Source of the DNA: Paraburkholderia aromaticivorans
Lineage (GTDB): Bacteria; Pseudomonadota; Gammaproteobacteria; Burkholderiales; Burkholderiaceae
Length of the DNA stretch: 64,000 bases
Assembly: GCF_002278075.1 (NCBI RefSeq)
Contig: NZ_CP022990.1
Span: forward strand, 1,550,001 to 1,614,000
Direction: 5' to 3'
In this document: piece by piece, positions 1-8,692 of the stretch
Layout of the letters: every line of letters begins with the position of its first letter
Position numbering within the stretch: position 1 is the first letter of the stretch
Notes under the pieces: generated by a model
Database searches by the model: none
Seen by the model: only the letters and a program-made list of their open reading frames with translations
What the model was told of the DNA's origin: nothing
Program-made: the position numbers and the translations under genes

Positions 1-634
1 CTGCGCTTCTGTCCGGCTTCAATTCGGCTAACGCGAGGCGCGCCGCCTGCAGCGAATCGATCATATCGGCGGATTGCTGGTCGGCGTTCAGATAGGGGTG
101 GTACGGCAGGTCGGAGCCGGCGTAGCCCGCATAGTTGGTCGCCACGACGATATAGCCTTGCGCCGCATACATGGCGGCGACGCTGATGCCTTCCCCGGCG
201 CCGTCGCCGTTGGCCGGATCCGTCAGCGTGATGTCGGCGAGGTTGTAGTTGCGATACGCGGTGGTGCCGTGTGCGTAGAGCATCAGCGGACGGGGTCCGC
301 CGCATGTCGCCGACGCTCCCGTCGGGATCATCAGCGCGCCGCTCGCGTTGGTCGGCTCGCCCGCGCCGCCGACGGTCCGGTAGCGAAAGCTGACGATCTC
401 GACGCCGCACCTGGGCTGGCCGGCAATCCGCGCGAGGCGCCGGCCACCCGCGCTGGAAGCGAGCAGCGCCGAAAACGCCGGTGCGCTCAGCGTTGCCGAG
501 ACGTGGTGGTCGAGAAGCTGGCCGCGCGCATTGCATCCTTCGTTGCAACTGGAGCCGGCCTCAGCGGTAACACCCATGCCTGACATGGAACATGCCAGCA
601 GCCCGAGGGCGGCGTTTCGCATCGCTACAGACAT
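1..634 (-). CDS. Secreted alpha/beta hydrolase (3' part outside window)
   Basis: An open frame runs without a stop from an ATG at 634 to the window edge, giving the first 211 residues. Residues 1-25 form a signal peptide, so the product is periplasmic or secreted. The YAHGT segment at about residues 119-123 resembles the oxyanion-hole HG motif of lipases and esterases, and a later NYAGYAGS segment is typical of the same fold. The nucleophile elbow, Asp and His would lie beyond the window, so substrate and activity cannot be judged. Four cysteines occur in the first part of the mature protein, consistent with disulfides in an exported enzyme. The frame was read directly from the minus strand. 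Alternative starts at internal Met codons in the signal region are possible. Confidence 0.7.
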   Translation of the reverse strand, partial: MSVAMRNAALGLLACSMSGMGVTAEAGSSCNEGCNARGQLLDHHVSATLSAPAFSALLASSAGGRRLARIAGQPRCGVEIVSFRYRTVGGAGEPTNASGALMIPTGASATCGGPRPLMLYAHGTTAYRNYNLADITLTDPANGDGAGEGISVAAMYAAQGYIVVATNYAGYAGSDLPYHPYLNADQQSADMIDSLQAARLALAELKPDRSA

Positions 635-1106
635 GTGAGGCTCCGGCTTGTTGGTGTCGACGAAAAGTGGGCGGCCTTCCAGAGTGAGACGAGTATAGGT
701 AAACGGAGCGGCGCGCCGCCAGCGTGAACGGTCTGCACCTGTGCAGGCGTCATCTTGATGAGAATCGCGCGGGCAAGCAGCTTGCCGGCGTCTTCGCCGG
801 CTCAGCGCGATGCGTCGTCGGCGCGTGCCGGCAACGCTTCGGCTGCCGGAGGAAACGGCTTCAGGAACGGCGATGTATCCGACCTGCAGGAGCCGTTCGC
901 GCGATCGACGGTCGATACGCTGCGAAGCACGTCGGCGTCGCGCTCGGTGAACGCGACATGTGTGTGAATGGGGCGGCGCCGGGCGGCGTCGAAACCGGCC
1001 TGCCGGACCTCACGAAGACCGGCGCGGGGTGCCGGGGGACGCCGGGCAAGGCAGGCGACCGCTCAGCGCGGCGCCCCGCCTCGCGGGCGGCAGGCGGGTG
1101 CGCCGC
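635..1106. other. Intergenic stretch, no convincing gene
   Basis: This 472-base stretch lies between the start of the hydrolase and the end of the dienelactone hydrolase, both on the minus strand. Short open frames exist on both strands, for example a 70-codon plus-strand frame at 755-967, but they look like GC-rich noise with no recognisable motif. The promoter of the truncated hydrolase should lie near 640-720. Confidence 0.4.
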
Positions 1107-1814
1107 CTACTTCCACAAGGTGCGGCCGAAAAACGTCAGCGTGCGATCCCACGCCATTTGCGACCACACCGGATCGAACTGCGTTCTCGCAATACGGCCC
1201 GGGCCGACGGCCTGTTCGTTGGCGAACCCGTGGTGCGCGAGATAACGGTGGAACTCGACGTCCACATTCACGCCCTTCAGTTTGCTTTCCAGTGCATCGA
1301 CCGTTTCTGCCGTGAAAAACTCGTCTTGCGTGGCCCAATGACCGATCAGCGGCACCTTGATTTTCGACGGGTCGACATACTCCAGCGGAGGAAAGCCGTA
1401 CCAGACCACCCCGGCCGACACTTCGGGAACATTGCACAGCGCGAGCAAGGTCAGCGCGCCACCCATGCAAAAGCCCGTCACGCCGACCTTTGCCGCAGAC
1501 TGCTTCAGATACTGGGCCGCGCCGCGCACATCCTGCGTGGCCGCGTCGCCGAAATCGAGCCCGTCGAGCAGATGGTGAGCCTCCGCCTCTTCCACCGTGG
1601 TCTTACCGCGAAAGAGATCGGGCACCAGCGCCAGATAACCGGCCTGCGCGAGCCGGTCCGCCACGCCGCGAATCTGGTCGTTCACGCCCCACCACTCCTG
1701 AATCACGACGATGCCGGGCGCGCCCTCCAGCTTCTGCGGCTTGGCCAGATAGCCCTGGATCTGCTGGCCATCGGGGCGGCTGAACGTGATCATCGAACCT
1801 GCTGCCTGTGTCAT
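1107..1814 (-). CDS. Dienelactone hydrolase family protein
   Basis: A 235-residue cytosolic alpha/beta hydrolase. The family includes carboxymethylenebutenolidase, which hydrolyses dienelactone to maleylacetate in chlorocatechol and related aromatic pathways. The expected catalytic set is visible: Glu40 in IQEWWG, the nucleophile Cys116 in GFCMGG, Asp164 in ATQDEFF and His195 in LAHHGF. Length is normal for the family. It stands alone, with cyanase upstream on the same strand about 90 bases away. No aromatic pathway genes adjoin it; the intradiol dioxygenase is about 7 kb off, so a shared pathway is only possible. Many members act on unknown lactones or esters, so the exact substrate is not claimed. 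Confidence 0.85.
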   Translation of the reverse strand: MTQAAGSMITFSRPDGQQIQGYLAKPQKLEGAPGIVVIQEWWGVNDQIRGVADRLAQAGYLALVPDLFRGKTTVEEAEAHHLLDGLDFGDAATQDVRGAAQYLKQSAAKVGVTGFCMGGALTLLALCNVPEVSAGVVWYGFPPLEYVDPSKIKVPLIGHWATQDEFFTAETVDALESKLKGVNVDVEFHRYLAHHGFANEQAVGPGRIARTQFDPVWSQMAWDRTLTFFGRTLWK

Positions 1815-1905
1815 GAGTTGCTCCTCGAAGTAGACGAAGCCGCTAGCATAGCGCCAGTGCGGACGGTTCTGCTGACTCGGCGCCAGCGCAGCCCGATCGG
1901 TGCGA

Positions 1906-2349
1906 TCAGTAGGATTTGTAGGGAAGAAATTTGCCGCTCAGCACCACCTTGACGCGATCGCCGTTCGGATTCGGCTCACGCTCGATATCCATCGAAAAGT
2001 CGATCGCGCTCATGATGCCGTCGCCGAACTCCTCGTGGATCAGCTCCTTGATCGTCGTGCCGTACACGCTCACGATCTCGTACCAGCGATAGATCAGCGG
2101 ATCGGTCGGGACCGCCGTCGGCAGCGAGCCCTTGTACGGGACGATTTGCAGCCAGGCGGTCTCCTCGTCGGTGAGGTCGAACAGTTCGCGAGCGACGGCG
2201 GCCTGCTTCGCGTCGAGCGTCATCTGGCCGAGCATCGCCGCGGTCGTCCACTCCTTGCTGCGGCCGATCTTCTCGGCGATTTCCCCCCAGCTCAGCTTGC
2301 TTCTGACTTTCGCGGCGATGATTTTCTTCGTGACGTCGTGGCGATCCAT
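1906..2349 (-). CDS. cynS: Cyanate hydratase (cyanase)
   Basis: Cyanase converts cyanate and bicarbonate to ammonia and carbon dioxide, for detoxification and nitrogen supply. The 147-residue protein has an N-terminal helical region (SWGEIAEKIG) and the C-terminal catalytic domain. The catalytic Arg88, Glu91 and Ser114 are all present with exactly the spacing of E. coli Arg96, Glu99 and Ser122. I chose the ATG at 2349 because GGAGG lies 8 bases upstream; the frame extends to an upstream ATG at 2388 without a comparable ribosome site. No carbonic anhydrase or cyanate transporter gene adjoins it, unlike cyn operons of enterobacteria. Confidence 0.95.
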   Translation of the reverse strand: MDRHDVTKKIIAAKVRSKLSWGEIAEKIGRSKEWTTAAMLGQMTLDAKQAAVARELFDLTDEETAWLQIVPYKGSLPTAVPTDPLIYRWYEIVSVYGTTIKELIHEEFGDGIMSAIDFSMDIEREPNPNGDRVKVVLSGKFLPYKSY

Positions 2350-2495
2350 GATGTAGTCCTCCGTAAAGGTGTCGGGTGATGCGCGCATGAGAGCCGTTCG
2401 GCGATAGTACTCAAGACGAAATCAGCGCGCTCGCCCTGGCAAGCCGCGCGTTATGCCGCCGCCGTCGCAACGCGCGGCCACGGTCGCCCTGCCCG

Positions 2496-3650
2496 CTAGA
2501 ATCGCTCGACCACGCCGAACTGCACGCCCGCGACCGGCGCGCCTGGATAGGCGACCGGCAGCCCGGTCACGTTGACGCCGCGCAGGGTGAAGCTGGCGTC
2601 GTCGTGATTCGACAGATAGGCTGCGCTGAAATAGAACAGCAAGGTGGCAGACACGTTATATTCGACCGCCAGGCTAAACTGATCGGCGCTCGCGCCCGCA
2701 CCGGTAAAGTCGCGCACGTGCGCATAGCCCACGGACGCGCGCGCATTCGAAGAAAAGCTGTATTGCGCCGAAAGCGCCCCACCCGCGCCGTGATAGAGCG
2801 GCGTGCCGCCCTCGCCATTGAAGAAGGCGAGCCACACACGCACTTTGTCGACCGCGTACGTCGCGCCGCCGAGATTCGCCCGCAGCGCGCCCGCGCCGTG
2901 GGTCTGCTGGCGCGCGTAGAGCAGCCTGAGTTCGTCGATCTGATAGGCGGCGGTAACGTAGTAGCCGTCGATGCCGTTGCCATCGCTCTCCGACGGATCA
3001 CGCGTGGCCATCATGACGGTGCCACTGAATCCTGCCACGAGCGGCGAGAGATACGCGATTGCGTTACTGGCGTAGGGCGTGATCTTCGAGAAGTTGTTGA
3101 GTCCGGACGCGATCGTGCCGGCGCCGAATGCATCGAGATCGCCCTTGAACGGGATATAGATCGGCGAGTATTGCCGGCCGAAACGCATCTCGCCCCACGC
3201 GCTTCGCGCGCCGATCCACGCCTGGCGGTTGAATAACAGACCGGGACTCTGGAGCGTGCCGTCGGCCGAGCTAAAGCCGTTTTCCAGTGTGAACACCAGA
3301 TCGGTGCCGGCCCCGATCGGCTCGCTGCCGCGCAAGCCGATCCGCGAGCCGCGATAGGCTCCCGAGTCCAGCCGCGGCGTCCAGCCGGAGCCCGGATCGG
3401 TTATTTCGAGGCTGGTGTCCAGCAAGCCGTACAGCGTGACCGAGCCCGAACCCGCGTTCGGTGCCGCCAGGCTCTGCGCGCAACACAGCAGCGCCACGCC
3501 GCCGGCGCCTGCGCACCGGACCACGCGGCGGACCCACGTGGCGACGTGCGCTACCGGCGCCCGTGTTCGTGGCGGCTCATTGAGTGAAGATCTCGCGGCG
3601 CTGACCAGATGAACTCCTCCATGCGGACGTCCAACGTGCGTTCCTGACAC
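2496..3650 (-). CDS. Gram-negative porin (OmpC-like trimeric type)
   Basis: A general diffusion porin of the outer membrane. The mature part opens with SVTLYGLLDTSLE, the typical first strand of beta-proteobacterial porins, and has the GSRIGLRGSE and FGRQYSPIY segments of the family. The chain ends in Phe (VVERF), the signature recognised by the BAM complex. About 384 residues is normal. The N-terminus is unusual: the annotated start at 3650 is a GTG and precedes about 45 residues rich in Arg before a hydrophobic signal core (GVALLCCAQSLA). A later GTG or non-standard start is likely, since the signal peptide would otherwise be too long. No operon partner is evident. Confidence 0.85.
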   Translation of the reverse strand: MSGTHVGRPHGGVHLVSAARSSLNEPPRTRAPVAHVATWVRRVVRCAGAGGVALLCCAQSLAAPNAGSGSVTLYGLLDTSLEITDPGSGWTPRLDSGAYRGSRIGLRGSEPIGAGTDLVFTLENGFSSADGTLQSPGLLFNRQAWIGARSAWGEMRFGRQYSPIYIPFKGDLDAFGAGTIASGLNNFSKITPYASNAIAYLSPLVAGFSGTVMMATRDPSESDGNGIDGYYVTAAYQIDELRLLYARQQTHGAGALRANLGGATYAVDKVRVWLAFFNGEGGTPLYHGAGGALSAQYSFSSNARASVGYAHVRDFTGAGASADQFSLAVEYNVSATLLFYFSAAYLSNHDDASFTLRGVNVTGLPVAYPGAPVAGVQFGVVERF

Positions 3651-3846
3651 GATCAGCTGTCGTGTTCAGACAGGTCGCTCGTCAGTCCAGCGTCGAAACA
3701 TAACAGACCTGAGCCGGTTTGCAATTTTCGTCTCCATGATCCGGAGCGGCGAGGCGCGCCGCGTCGGCGCTCGCCGCGGTTCACCCGGTCCGCACGCCGG
3801 CGTGACGCATCGTCCTTCACGCGCCGCCCGTGTTTTTCCACCTGCC

Positions 3847-4614
3847 TCAATGCGTCCCGTACTCGTCGTGGCGGCGCCACCAGACACCCGCTTCATTGCG
3901 TCCCTTGGGTGCGCGGTCGAGCCATTGATACATGCCCCACAATGCATCCACGCCGCGCCCATACGTGGAATACGTGTGATACACGACACCGTCTTCGAGT
4001 ACGAACGCGCTCATGCCGGGCCTGTCGAGCGAGTACGTCGGCGCATCGGTGCCGCAGGCGGCCGCGAACTCGACGACGGGCGCCGGCGCCGGCAGCGCGT
4101 CCATCGCATGGCCGCCGCGCTGGAAGTTGTAGTCGACGCTGCCTTCGCGCTGCTGCTGCTCGGTGAACGAGACATTGACGTCGAAGTTGAAGTCGCTGCC
4201 GGCCGAGGACGCCCACGGAAACGTCCATCCCATGCGCCGCTTGTAAGCCTGCAGCTTCGCGAGCGGCGCGCGCGATACCGCCGTCAGCGTGACATCGTGA
4301 TTCGCGAGGTGGACAACCGAGCCGTCGAAGCCGTCCGCGACCGCCGAACACGACGGACAGCCCGCCGTGTAGTCGGGGCCGAACATGAAGTGATAGACGA
4401 GCAACTGCGAGCGTCCGCCAAAGAGGCCGGCCAGCGAGACGCTTCCGTCGTCGGTCTCGAACCGGTATGCCTTGTCGACGCGGACCCAGGGCAGCGCTTG
4501 CCGCTGCCGGGCCAGTTCGTCGCTCTGCCGCGTGAGCGCCTTTTCGGCTTCGAGCAATTCGAGCCGCGCTGCAAGCCATGCTTGCCGTGTGCCGATGGGG
4601 TGTGTCGTCGCCAT
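3847..4614 (-). CDS. DUF899 thioredoxin-like protein
   Basis: A 255-residue protein of the DUF899 family, which has a thioredoxin fold. It carries a CPSC motif at residues 86-89, in the position of a redox-active pair, within the family block FGPDYTAGCPSCS. The C-terminal block with HTYSTYGRG and a tryptophan-rich end is also typical. A role in thiol redox is an inference from fold and motif; the physiological substrate is unknown. No signal peptide is seen, so it should be cytosolic. It is transcribed away from the next gene (4773, plus strand), and the 158 bases between them should hold both promoters. Confidence 0.8.
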   Translation of the reverse strand: MATTHPIGTRQAWLAARLELLEAEKALTRQSDELARQRQALPWVRVDKAYRFETDDGSVSLAGLFGGRSQLLVYHFMFGPDYTAGCPSCSAVADGFDGSVVHLANHDVTLTAVSRAPLAKLQAYKRRMGWTFPWASSAGSDFNFDVNVSFTEQQQREGSVDYNFQRGGHAMDALPAPAPVVEFAAACGTDAPTYSLDRPGMSAFVLEDGVVYHTYSTYGRGVDALWGMYQWLDRAPKGRNEAGVWWRRHDEYGTH

Positions 4615-4772
4615 GCTTCTCTCCTTGGTTCGGTTCGCTATACGAAATGCGCGCGAAATGCACGCCAGGTGCTACGCGAAGTCCCGCGCGGAATGCCGCG
4701 GGTTGGTCGTGCTAGATTAGCCGCGGGCCTCGAGCGACGGGAGTGACAAGTGTGGCGGGATTCGCGTAGACC

Positions 4773-5993
4773 ATGGACTCGCTAGTGACGGCAGCGGCGC
4801 GCGCGCTCGCCGCGGGCGATCCGCTCGGCGCGCTCAATCGCGTGGCCTTGCGCGACGACGCGCCGGCGCTCGCGTTGCGCGGCATCGCCATGGCGCAACT
4901 CGGCGATCTGGTGCGGGCCAGGGCGCTCGTGCGCAGCGCCGCGCGCGCCTTCGGTTCACGAGAGCCGGTGGCCCGCGCACGATGTGTCGTCGCCGAAGCC
5001 GAGATCGCCCTCGTCTCGCGCGATCTGAACTGGCCCACGAAAGCACTGGAAGGCGCCCGCGCCACCCTCGAAGCGCACGGCGACCGGCTCAACGCCGCTC
5101 ATGCGCGCTATCTCGAAGTCAGGCGCCTGCTGCTGGTCGGGCGCCTCGACGAAGCAGAGCGCGCGCTCGCCGGGCTCGACCCGGCGCCGTTCCCGCCCGC
5201 CTTGCGAGCCGCGCACGAACTGGTCGTGGCGGGTGTCGCGCTGCGCCGCCTGCAGACCCGCGCGGCGCGCGCCGCGCTGGAACGAGCCGAACGTGCCGCA
5301 CGGCTCGCGGGCATCCCTGCCCTGATCGCGGAGGTCGACAACGCCGCGCTCGTGCTGAACGCGCCCGCGGCGCGACTGCTCGCGCGGGGCGAAGAGCGCC
5401 CGCTGCTGCTCGATGAGGTCGAAGCGTTACTGGCATCGAAGGCATTGATCGTGGACGCGTGCCGTCACGTCGTACGCGACGCGGGCGCGGTAATCTCGCT
5501 CGCGAGCCGCCCGGTGCTGTTCGTGCTCGCCCGCACGCTCGCCGAAGCGTGGCCGGAGGACGTGCCGAGAGACGTGCTCGTCGCGCGAGCCTTCCGGGGC
5601 AAGGCCGCCGACGAATCGCACCGCGTGCGTCTGCGGGTCGAACTCGGGCGCTTGCGTTCCGTGCTTCGTACGATGGCCGGCGTCAGCGCGACGCAGCGCG
5701 GCTTCACGCTGGTGCCACGGCACGCGCGGCAGGTCGTGGTGCTGGCGCGGCCGGTCGAGGACAAACATGCGCCCGTGCTTGCCTTGCTCGCCGACGGCGA
5801 GTCGTGGTCGAGTTCGGCCCTCGCGCTCGCGCTCGGCGCGAGTCAGCGCACCGTGCAGCGCAGCCTCGATACGCTCGCGTTGCAAGGCAAGGTGCAGTCC
5901 GTCGGCAAAGGCCGGGCGCGCCGCTGGATGACCCCGCCCATGCCCGGATTCACGACGACCTTGTTACTCCCCGCGCCGTTGCCGATTGATTAG
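4773..5993 (+). CDS. TPR-like / winged-helix DNA-binding protein
   Basis: A 406-residue, Ala- and Arg-rich protein. The first 200 residues or so are helical, with repeated Ala-x-Ala-x-x-x-Arg patterns resembling TPR repeats. Residues about 255-320 look like a response-regulator-type winged helix (DVLVARAFRGKAADESHRVR, then LRVELGRLR). The C-terminal part (SSSALALALGASQRTVQRSL) is a helix-turn-helix typical of transcription factors. It is probably a cytosolic regulator with two DNA-binding elements. It is followed 32 bases later by the propeller gene, so the two are likely co-transcribed. The target genes and any ligand cannot be read from the sequence. Confidence 0.6.
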   Translation: MDSLVTAAARALAAGDPLGALNRVALRDDAPALALRGIAMAQLGDLVRARALVRSAARAFGSREPVARARCVVAEAEIALVSRDLNWPTKALEGARATLEAHGDRLNAAHARYLEVRRLLLVGRLDEAERALAGLDPAPFPPALRAAHELVVAGVALRRLQTRAARAALERAERAARLAGIPALIAEVDNAALVLNAPAARLLARGEERPLLLDEVEALLASKALIVDACRHVVRDAGAVISLASRPVLFVLARTLAEAWPEDVPRDVLVARAFRGKAADESHRVRLRVELGRLRSVLRTMAGVSATQRGFTLVPRHARQVVVLARPVEDKHAPVLALLADGESWSSSALALALGASQRTVQRSLDTLALQGKVQSVGKGRARRWMTPPMPGFTTTLLLPAPLPID

Positions 5994-6025
5994 GATGGCA
6001 ACACGAAAACCACGAGTGAACAGCC

Positions 6026-6658
6026 ATGAAACGATCAGCCGCCGAAATCATCAGCGAGTACGGACCCTTTCCGGGCGTCGAAAAAGTGCATGGCGTGACG
6101 TATGACGGCCGGCACGTCTGGTTCGCCGCCGGAGACACGCTGAACGCGTTCGACCCGCAAAGCGGCGAGCCGCTCCGTTCGATCGATGTCGCCGCGCACG
6201 CGGGCACCGCCTTCGACGGCAAGCATCTGTTCCAGATCGCCGAAGACCGTATCCAGAAGATCGATCCCCAGACCGGACGCGTGCTCGCCACGATCCCCGC
6301 GCCGGGCGGCGGAGGCGACTCGGGGCTCGCATGGGCGGAAGGGTCGCTGTGGGTCGGGCAGTATCGGGAGCGCAGGATCCATCAGATCGATCCCGAGACG
6401 GGCGCGATTTTGCGCACCCTCGAATCCAACCGCTTCGTGACCGGCGTCACCTGGGTGGACGGCGAACTCTGGCACGGCACGTGGGAAGGCGATGAAAGCG
6501 AATTGCGGCGCATCGATCCGCGCAGCGGCGAAGTTCAGGAGCGGCTCGAGATGCCGTCCGGCGTCAGCGTGTCGGGACTCGAATCCGACGGCGGCGATCG
6601 CTTCTTTTGCGGCGGCGGAAGCAGCGGCAAGGTGCGGGCCGTGCGACGGCCCAAATGA
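6026..6658 (+). CDS. Glutaminyl-cyclotransferase-like beta-propeller protein
   Basis: A 210-residue protein built of WD/NHL-like propeller blades: repeats such as GVTYDGRHVWFAAGD, GLAWAEGSLWVGQYRER and GVTWVDGELWHG recur about every 42-45 residues, each followed by an IDP or FDP turn. This pattern is that of the glutamine cyclotransferase family, which forms N-terminal pyroglutamate, and of Vgb-type propellers. There is no signal peptide, unlike secreted cyclotransferases, so a binding role is also possible. It lies 32 bases behind the winged-helix gene and is probably co-expressed, which suggests it senses or processes something linked to that regulator. The enzymatic role is inferred only. 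Confidence 0.6.
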   Translation: MKRSAAEIISEYGPFPGVEKVHGVTYDGRHVWFAAGDTLNAFDPQSGEPLRSIDVAAHAGTAFDGKHLFQIAEDRIQKIDPQTGRVLATIPAPGGGGDSGLAWAEGSLWVGQYRERRIHQIDPETGAILRTLESNRFVTGVTWVDGELWHGTWEGDESELRRIDPRSGEVQERLEMPSGVSVSGLESDGGDRFFCGGGSSGKVRAVRRPK

Positions 6659-6721
6659 GCAGGCCGGGGCGTGCCGAATCCACGTGGCGAATCCACCTGC
6701 AAGCCATGATCGCCCCGTGGA

Positions 6722-7612
6722 TCAGCCTCGTGTCGGCTCGCGTCCCGGCAAGTCCTGCAACAGGTTCATGAACGCCCGCACCTTGGCGCTCAAAAGACGC
6801 CGCGAGTTGTAAAGCGCCCAGACTTCAACCTGCGGCCCGTCCGCCACGCCCCAGCAGACGAGCCGTCCCGCCGCCACATCCTGCTCGGCCAGCAGCTTGG
6901 GCAGCAGCGCCGCCCCCACGCCGTCCACTGCCGCGTCACGCACCATCAGCAGCGACGAGAGCCGCAGCACCGGTATCGGCGCGAGCGCCCACAGGCCGGA
7001 TTCGGTGCGCACCGTCCAGATCGCGCCCGGCGACGCCGCGGCGAACACGATTGCCGGCACCGGCAACGCCGCGGCATCGCCGGCGGCCCGGGCAGGCATC
7101 GGCAAACCGGGCGCCGCGACGAGGAGCCGTTCGTCGCCGTAGATGCGCCGCCCCACGAGCTGCTCGTCACGCGGCGGATTGATGCGGATCACGAGGTCAT
7201 AGCCGTCCTCCACCGGATCGACGATCCGGTCTTCCGCAATGACTTCGAGTTCGACCTGCGGATAGGCCAACGCAAAACGCGCCGCGATCCGGCCCAGCAC
7301 CACATGCGCGAACACGATCGGCGCGCTGATCCGCAACCGCCCGCGCGGAACCGGCGCACGGGAGGCCACCGCTTCGCCCGCCTCCTCGATTTCCGTCAGC
7401 GGCCCGCGCGTGCGCTCATACAGCGCGAGACCTTCTTCCGTCAGCCGCAACCTGCGCGAGCCCCGCTCGATCAGCCGCACGCCGAGCGTTTCCTCGAGTT
7501 CCGCCACGCGCCGCGACAGCGTGGCCTTGGGACGGTCGAGCGCCCGGCTGGCCGGGCCGAATCCGCCGTGCAGCGCGACGGCGTTGAAATCGGCAAGCGA
7601 CGTCAAATCCAT
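6722..7612 (-). CDS. LysR-family transcriptional regulator
   Basis: A 296-residue LysR regulator: winged helix-turn-helix at residues 1-60 (FNAVALHGGFGPASRALDRP, then SRRVAELEETLGVRLIERGS) and a periplasmic-binding-protein-like effector domain. The frame opens upstream at 7675, but the ATG at 7612 gives the standard N-terminus MDLTSLADF. It is divergent from the NmrA-type reductase at 7730, with 117 bases between, and probably controls that gene and itself. An inverted repeat in the gap is a candidate site. Confidence 0.9.
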   Translation of the reverse strand: MDLTSLADFNAVALHGGFGPASRALDRPKATLSRRVAELEETLGVRLIERGSRRLRLTEEGLALYERTRGPLTEIEEAGEAVASRAPVPRGRLRISAPIVFAHVVLGRIAARFALAYPQVELEVIAEDRIVDPVEDGYDLVIRINPPRDEQLVGRRIYGDERLLVAAPGLPMPARAAGDAAALPVPAIVFAAASPGAIWTVRTESGLWALAPIPVLRLSSLLMVRDAAVDGVGAALLPKLLAEQDVAAGRLVCWGVADGPQVEVWALYNSRRLLSAKVRAFMNLLQDLPGREPTRG

Positions 7613-7628
7613 GATCGTTCCAAATATG

Positions 7629-7641
7629 AGACGAGATGTCT
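7629..7641. promoter_or_regulatory. Candidate LysR operator in divergent gap
   Basis: AGAC and GTCT arms separated by five bases form a short dyad between the divergent LysR gene and the NmrA-type reductase. Position and symmetry fit a LysR site; the arms are short, so chance cannot be excluded. Confidence 0.3.
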
Positions 7642-7729
7642 TAATTTTTGCACTATCGCCTCTTAAATGGAACATCTATTGTGTGTCTACGGGCTGACTG
7701 ACAGTCCATCCCACCTTAGGAGAAAGATC

Positions 7730-8608
7730 ATGGCAATCCTCGTAACAGGCAGCACCGGCGTGGTCGGCAAGCAGGTTCTCGAACATCTGGCCGGCAGCGG
7801 CGCGCCAATCCGCGCGCTGACCCGCACGCCGGAAAAGGCGCAGTTTCCGGAGGGCGTCGCGGCGGTTCAAGGCGACCTGTCCGACGTGGACGGCTTGCGG
7901 CGCGCGATGAACGGCGTCAGCACACTGTTCCTGCTCGCACCCAACGCCGCCGACGAACTGACGCAAGCGTTGCAAGCGCTGAGCGTGGCGCGTGAGGCCG
8001 GGGTGAAAGGCGTGGTGTATCTGTCGGTGTTCAAAGGTGCCGACTACGTCGACGTGCCGCATTTCACCAGCAAGCACGCGGTCGAGCGGATGATCGAACA
8101 CCGCGATCTGCCGGCCACCGTATTGCGTCCGGCGTATTTCATGCAGAACGACGTGCGCCAGAAAGAGCCTTTACTGACGCACGGCGTGTACGGCATGCCG
8201 ATCGGCGCCAAAGGTATATCCATGGTCGATGTGCGCGATATCGGCGAGGCCGCGGCGCGCGAACTGCTGCGCCGCGAGCGTGCCGCGGAACGCTTGCCGC
8301 GCGAGACGTATGCGCTGGTCGGACCTGAGCCGATCACGGCGGAAAGCGTGGCGTCGATCTGGACCGACGTGCTCGGGCGCGCGGTGCGCTATGGCGGCGA
8401 CGATCTCGACCTGCTGGAGCAGCGTTTGAAGGGTGCCGCACCGGGCTGGCTCGCGTACGACATGCGCCTGATGATGAGCCGCTATCAGCAGGACGGCGCG
8501 GTCGCATCGCAAGCGGAAATCGATCATCTCGCGGCGTTGCTGGGCCGCCAACCGCGGTCGTATCGGGACTTCGCGGTGGAGACGGCGGCGGCTTGGGCGA
8601 AGGGGTAA
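7730..8608 (+). CDS. NmrA-type NAD(P)-binding reductase (atypical SDR)
   Basis: A 292-residue protein of the NmrA/QOR2 branch of short-chain dehydrogenases. The Rossmann motif GSTGVVGKQV is at residues 7-16, followed by ALTRTPEKA for cofactor phosphate recognition and a VQGDLSD segment. The classical YxxxK catalytic pair is not obvious, as in many NmrA-like proteins. I chose the ATG at 7730, which has AGGAGA seven bases upstream, over the in-frame codon at 7667. The gene is divergent from LysR, a common arrangement in which the reductase responds to a quinone or aromatic signal. The substrate is unknown. Confidence 0.8.
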   Translation: MAILVTGSTGVVGKQVLEHLAGSGAPIRALTRTPEKAQFPEGVAAVQGDLSDVDGLRRAMNGVSTLFLLAPNAADELTQALQALSVAREAGVKGVVYLSVFKGADYVDVPHFTSKHAVERMIEHRDLPATVLRPAYFMQNDVRQKEPLLTHGVYGMPIGAKGISMVDVRDIGEAAARELLRRERAAERLPRETYALVGPEPITAESVASIWTDVLGRAVRYGGDDLDLLEQRLKGAAPGWLAYDMRLMMSRYQQDGAVASQAEIDHLAALLGRQPRSYRDFAVETAAAWAKG

Positions 8609-8692
8609 GTGCTGACGCGCGCGTCACTTGCCTACGCTCGCCGGCAAACGAGCCGATAATCGCATGACCGACAGGAAGGAGACGCCACGGTC

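Noticed and set aside
755..967. 70-codon plus-strand frame in the first intergenic gap
   Set aside because: Ser/Ala/Arg-rich with no recognisable fold or homologue known to me, and no clear ribosome site; the opposite strand gives equally open frames.
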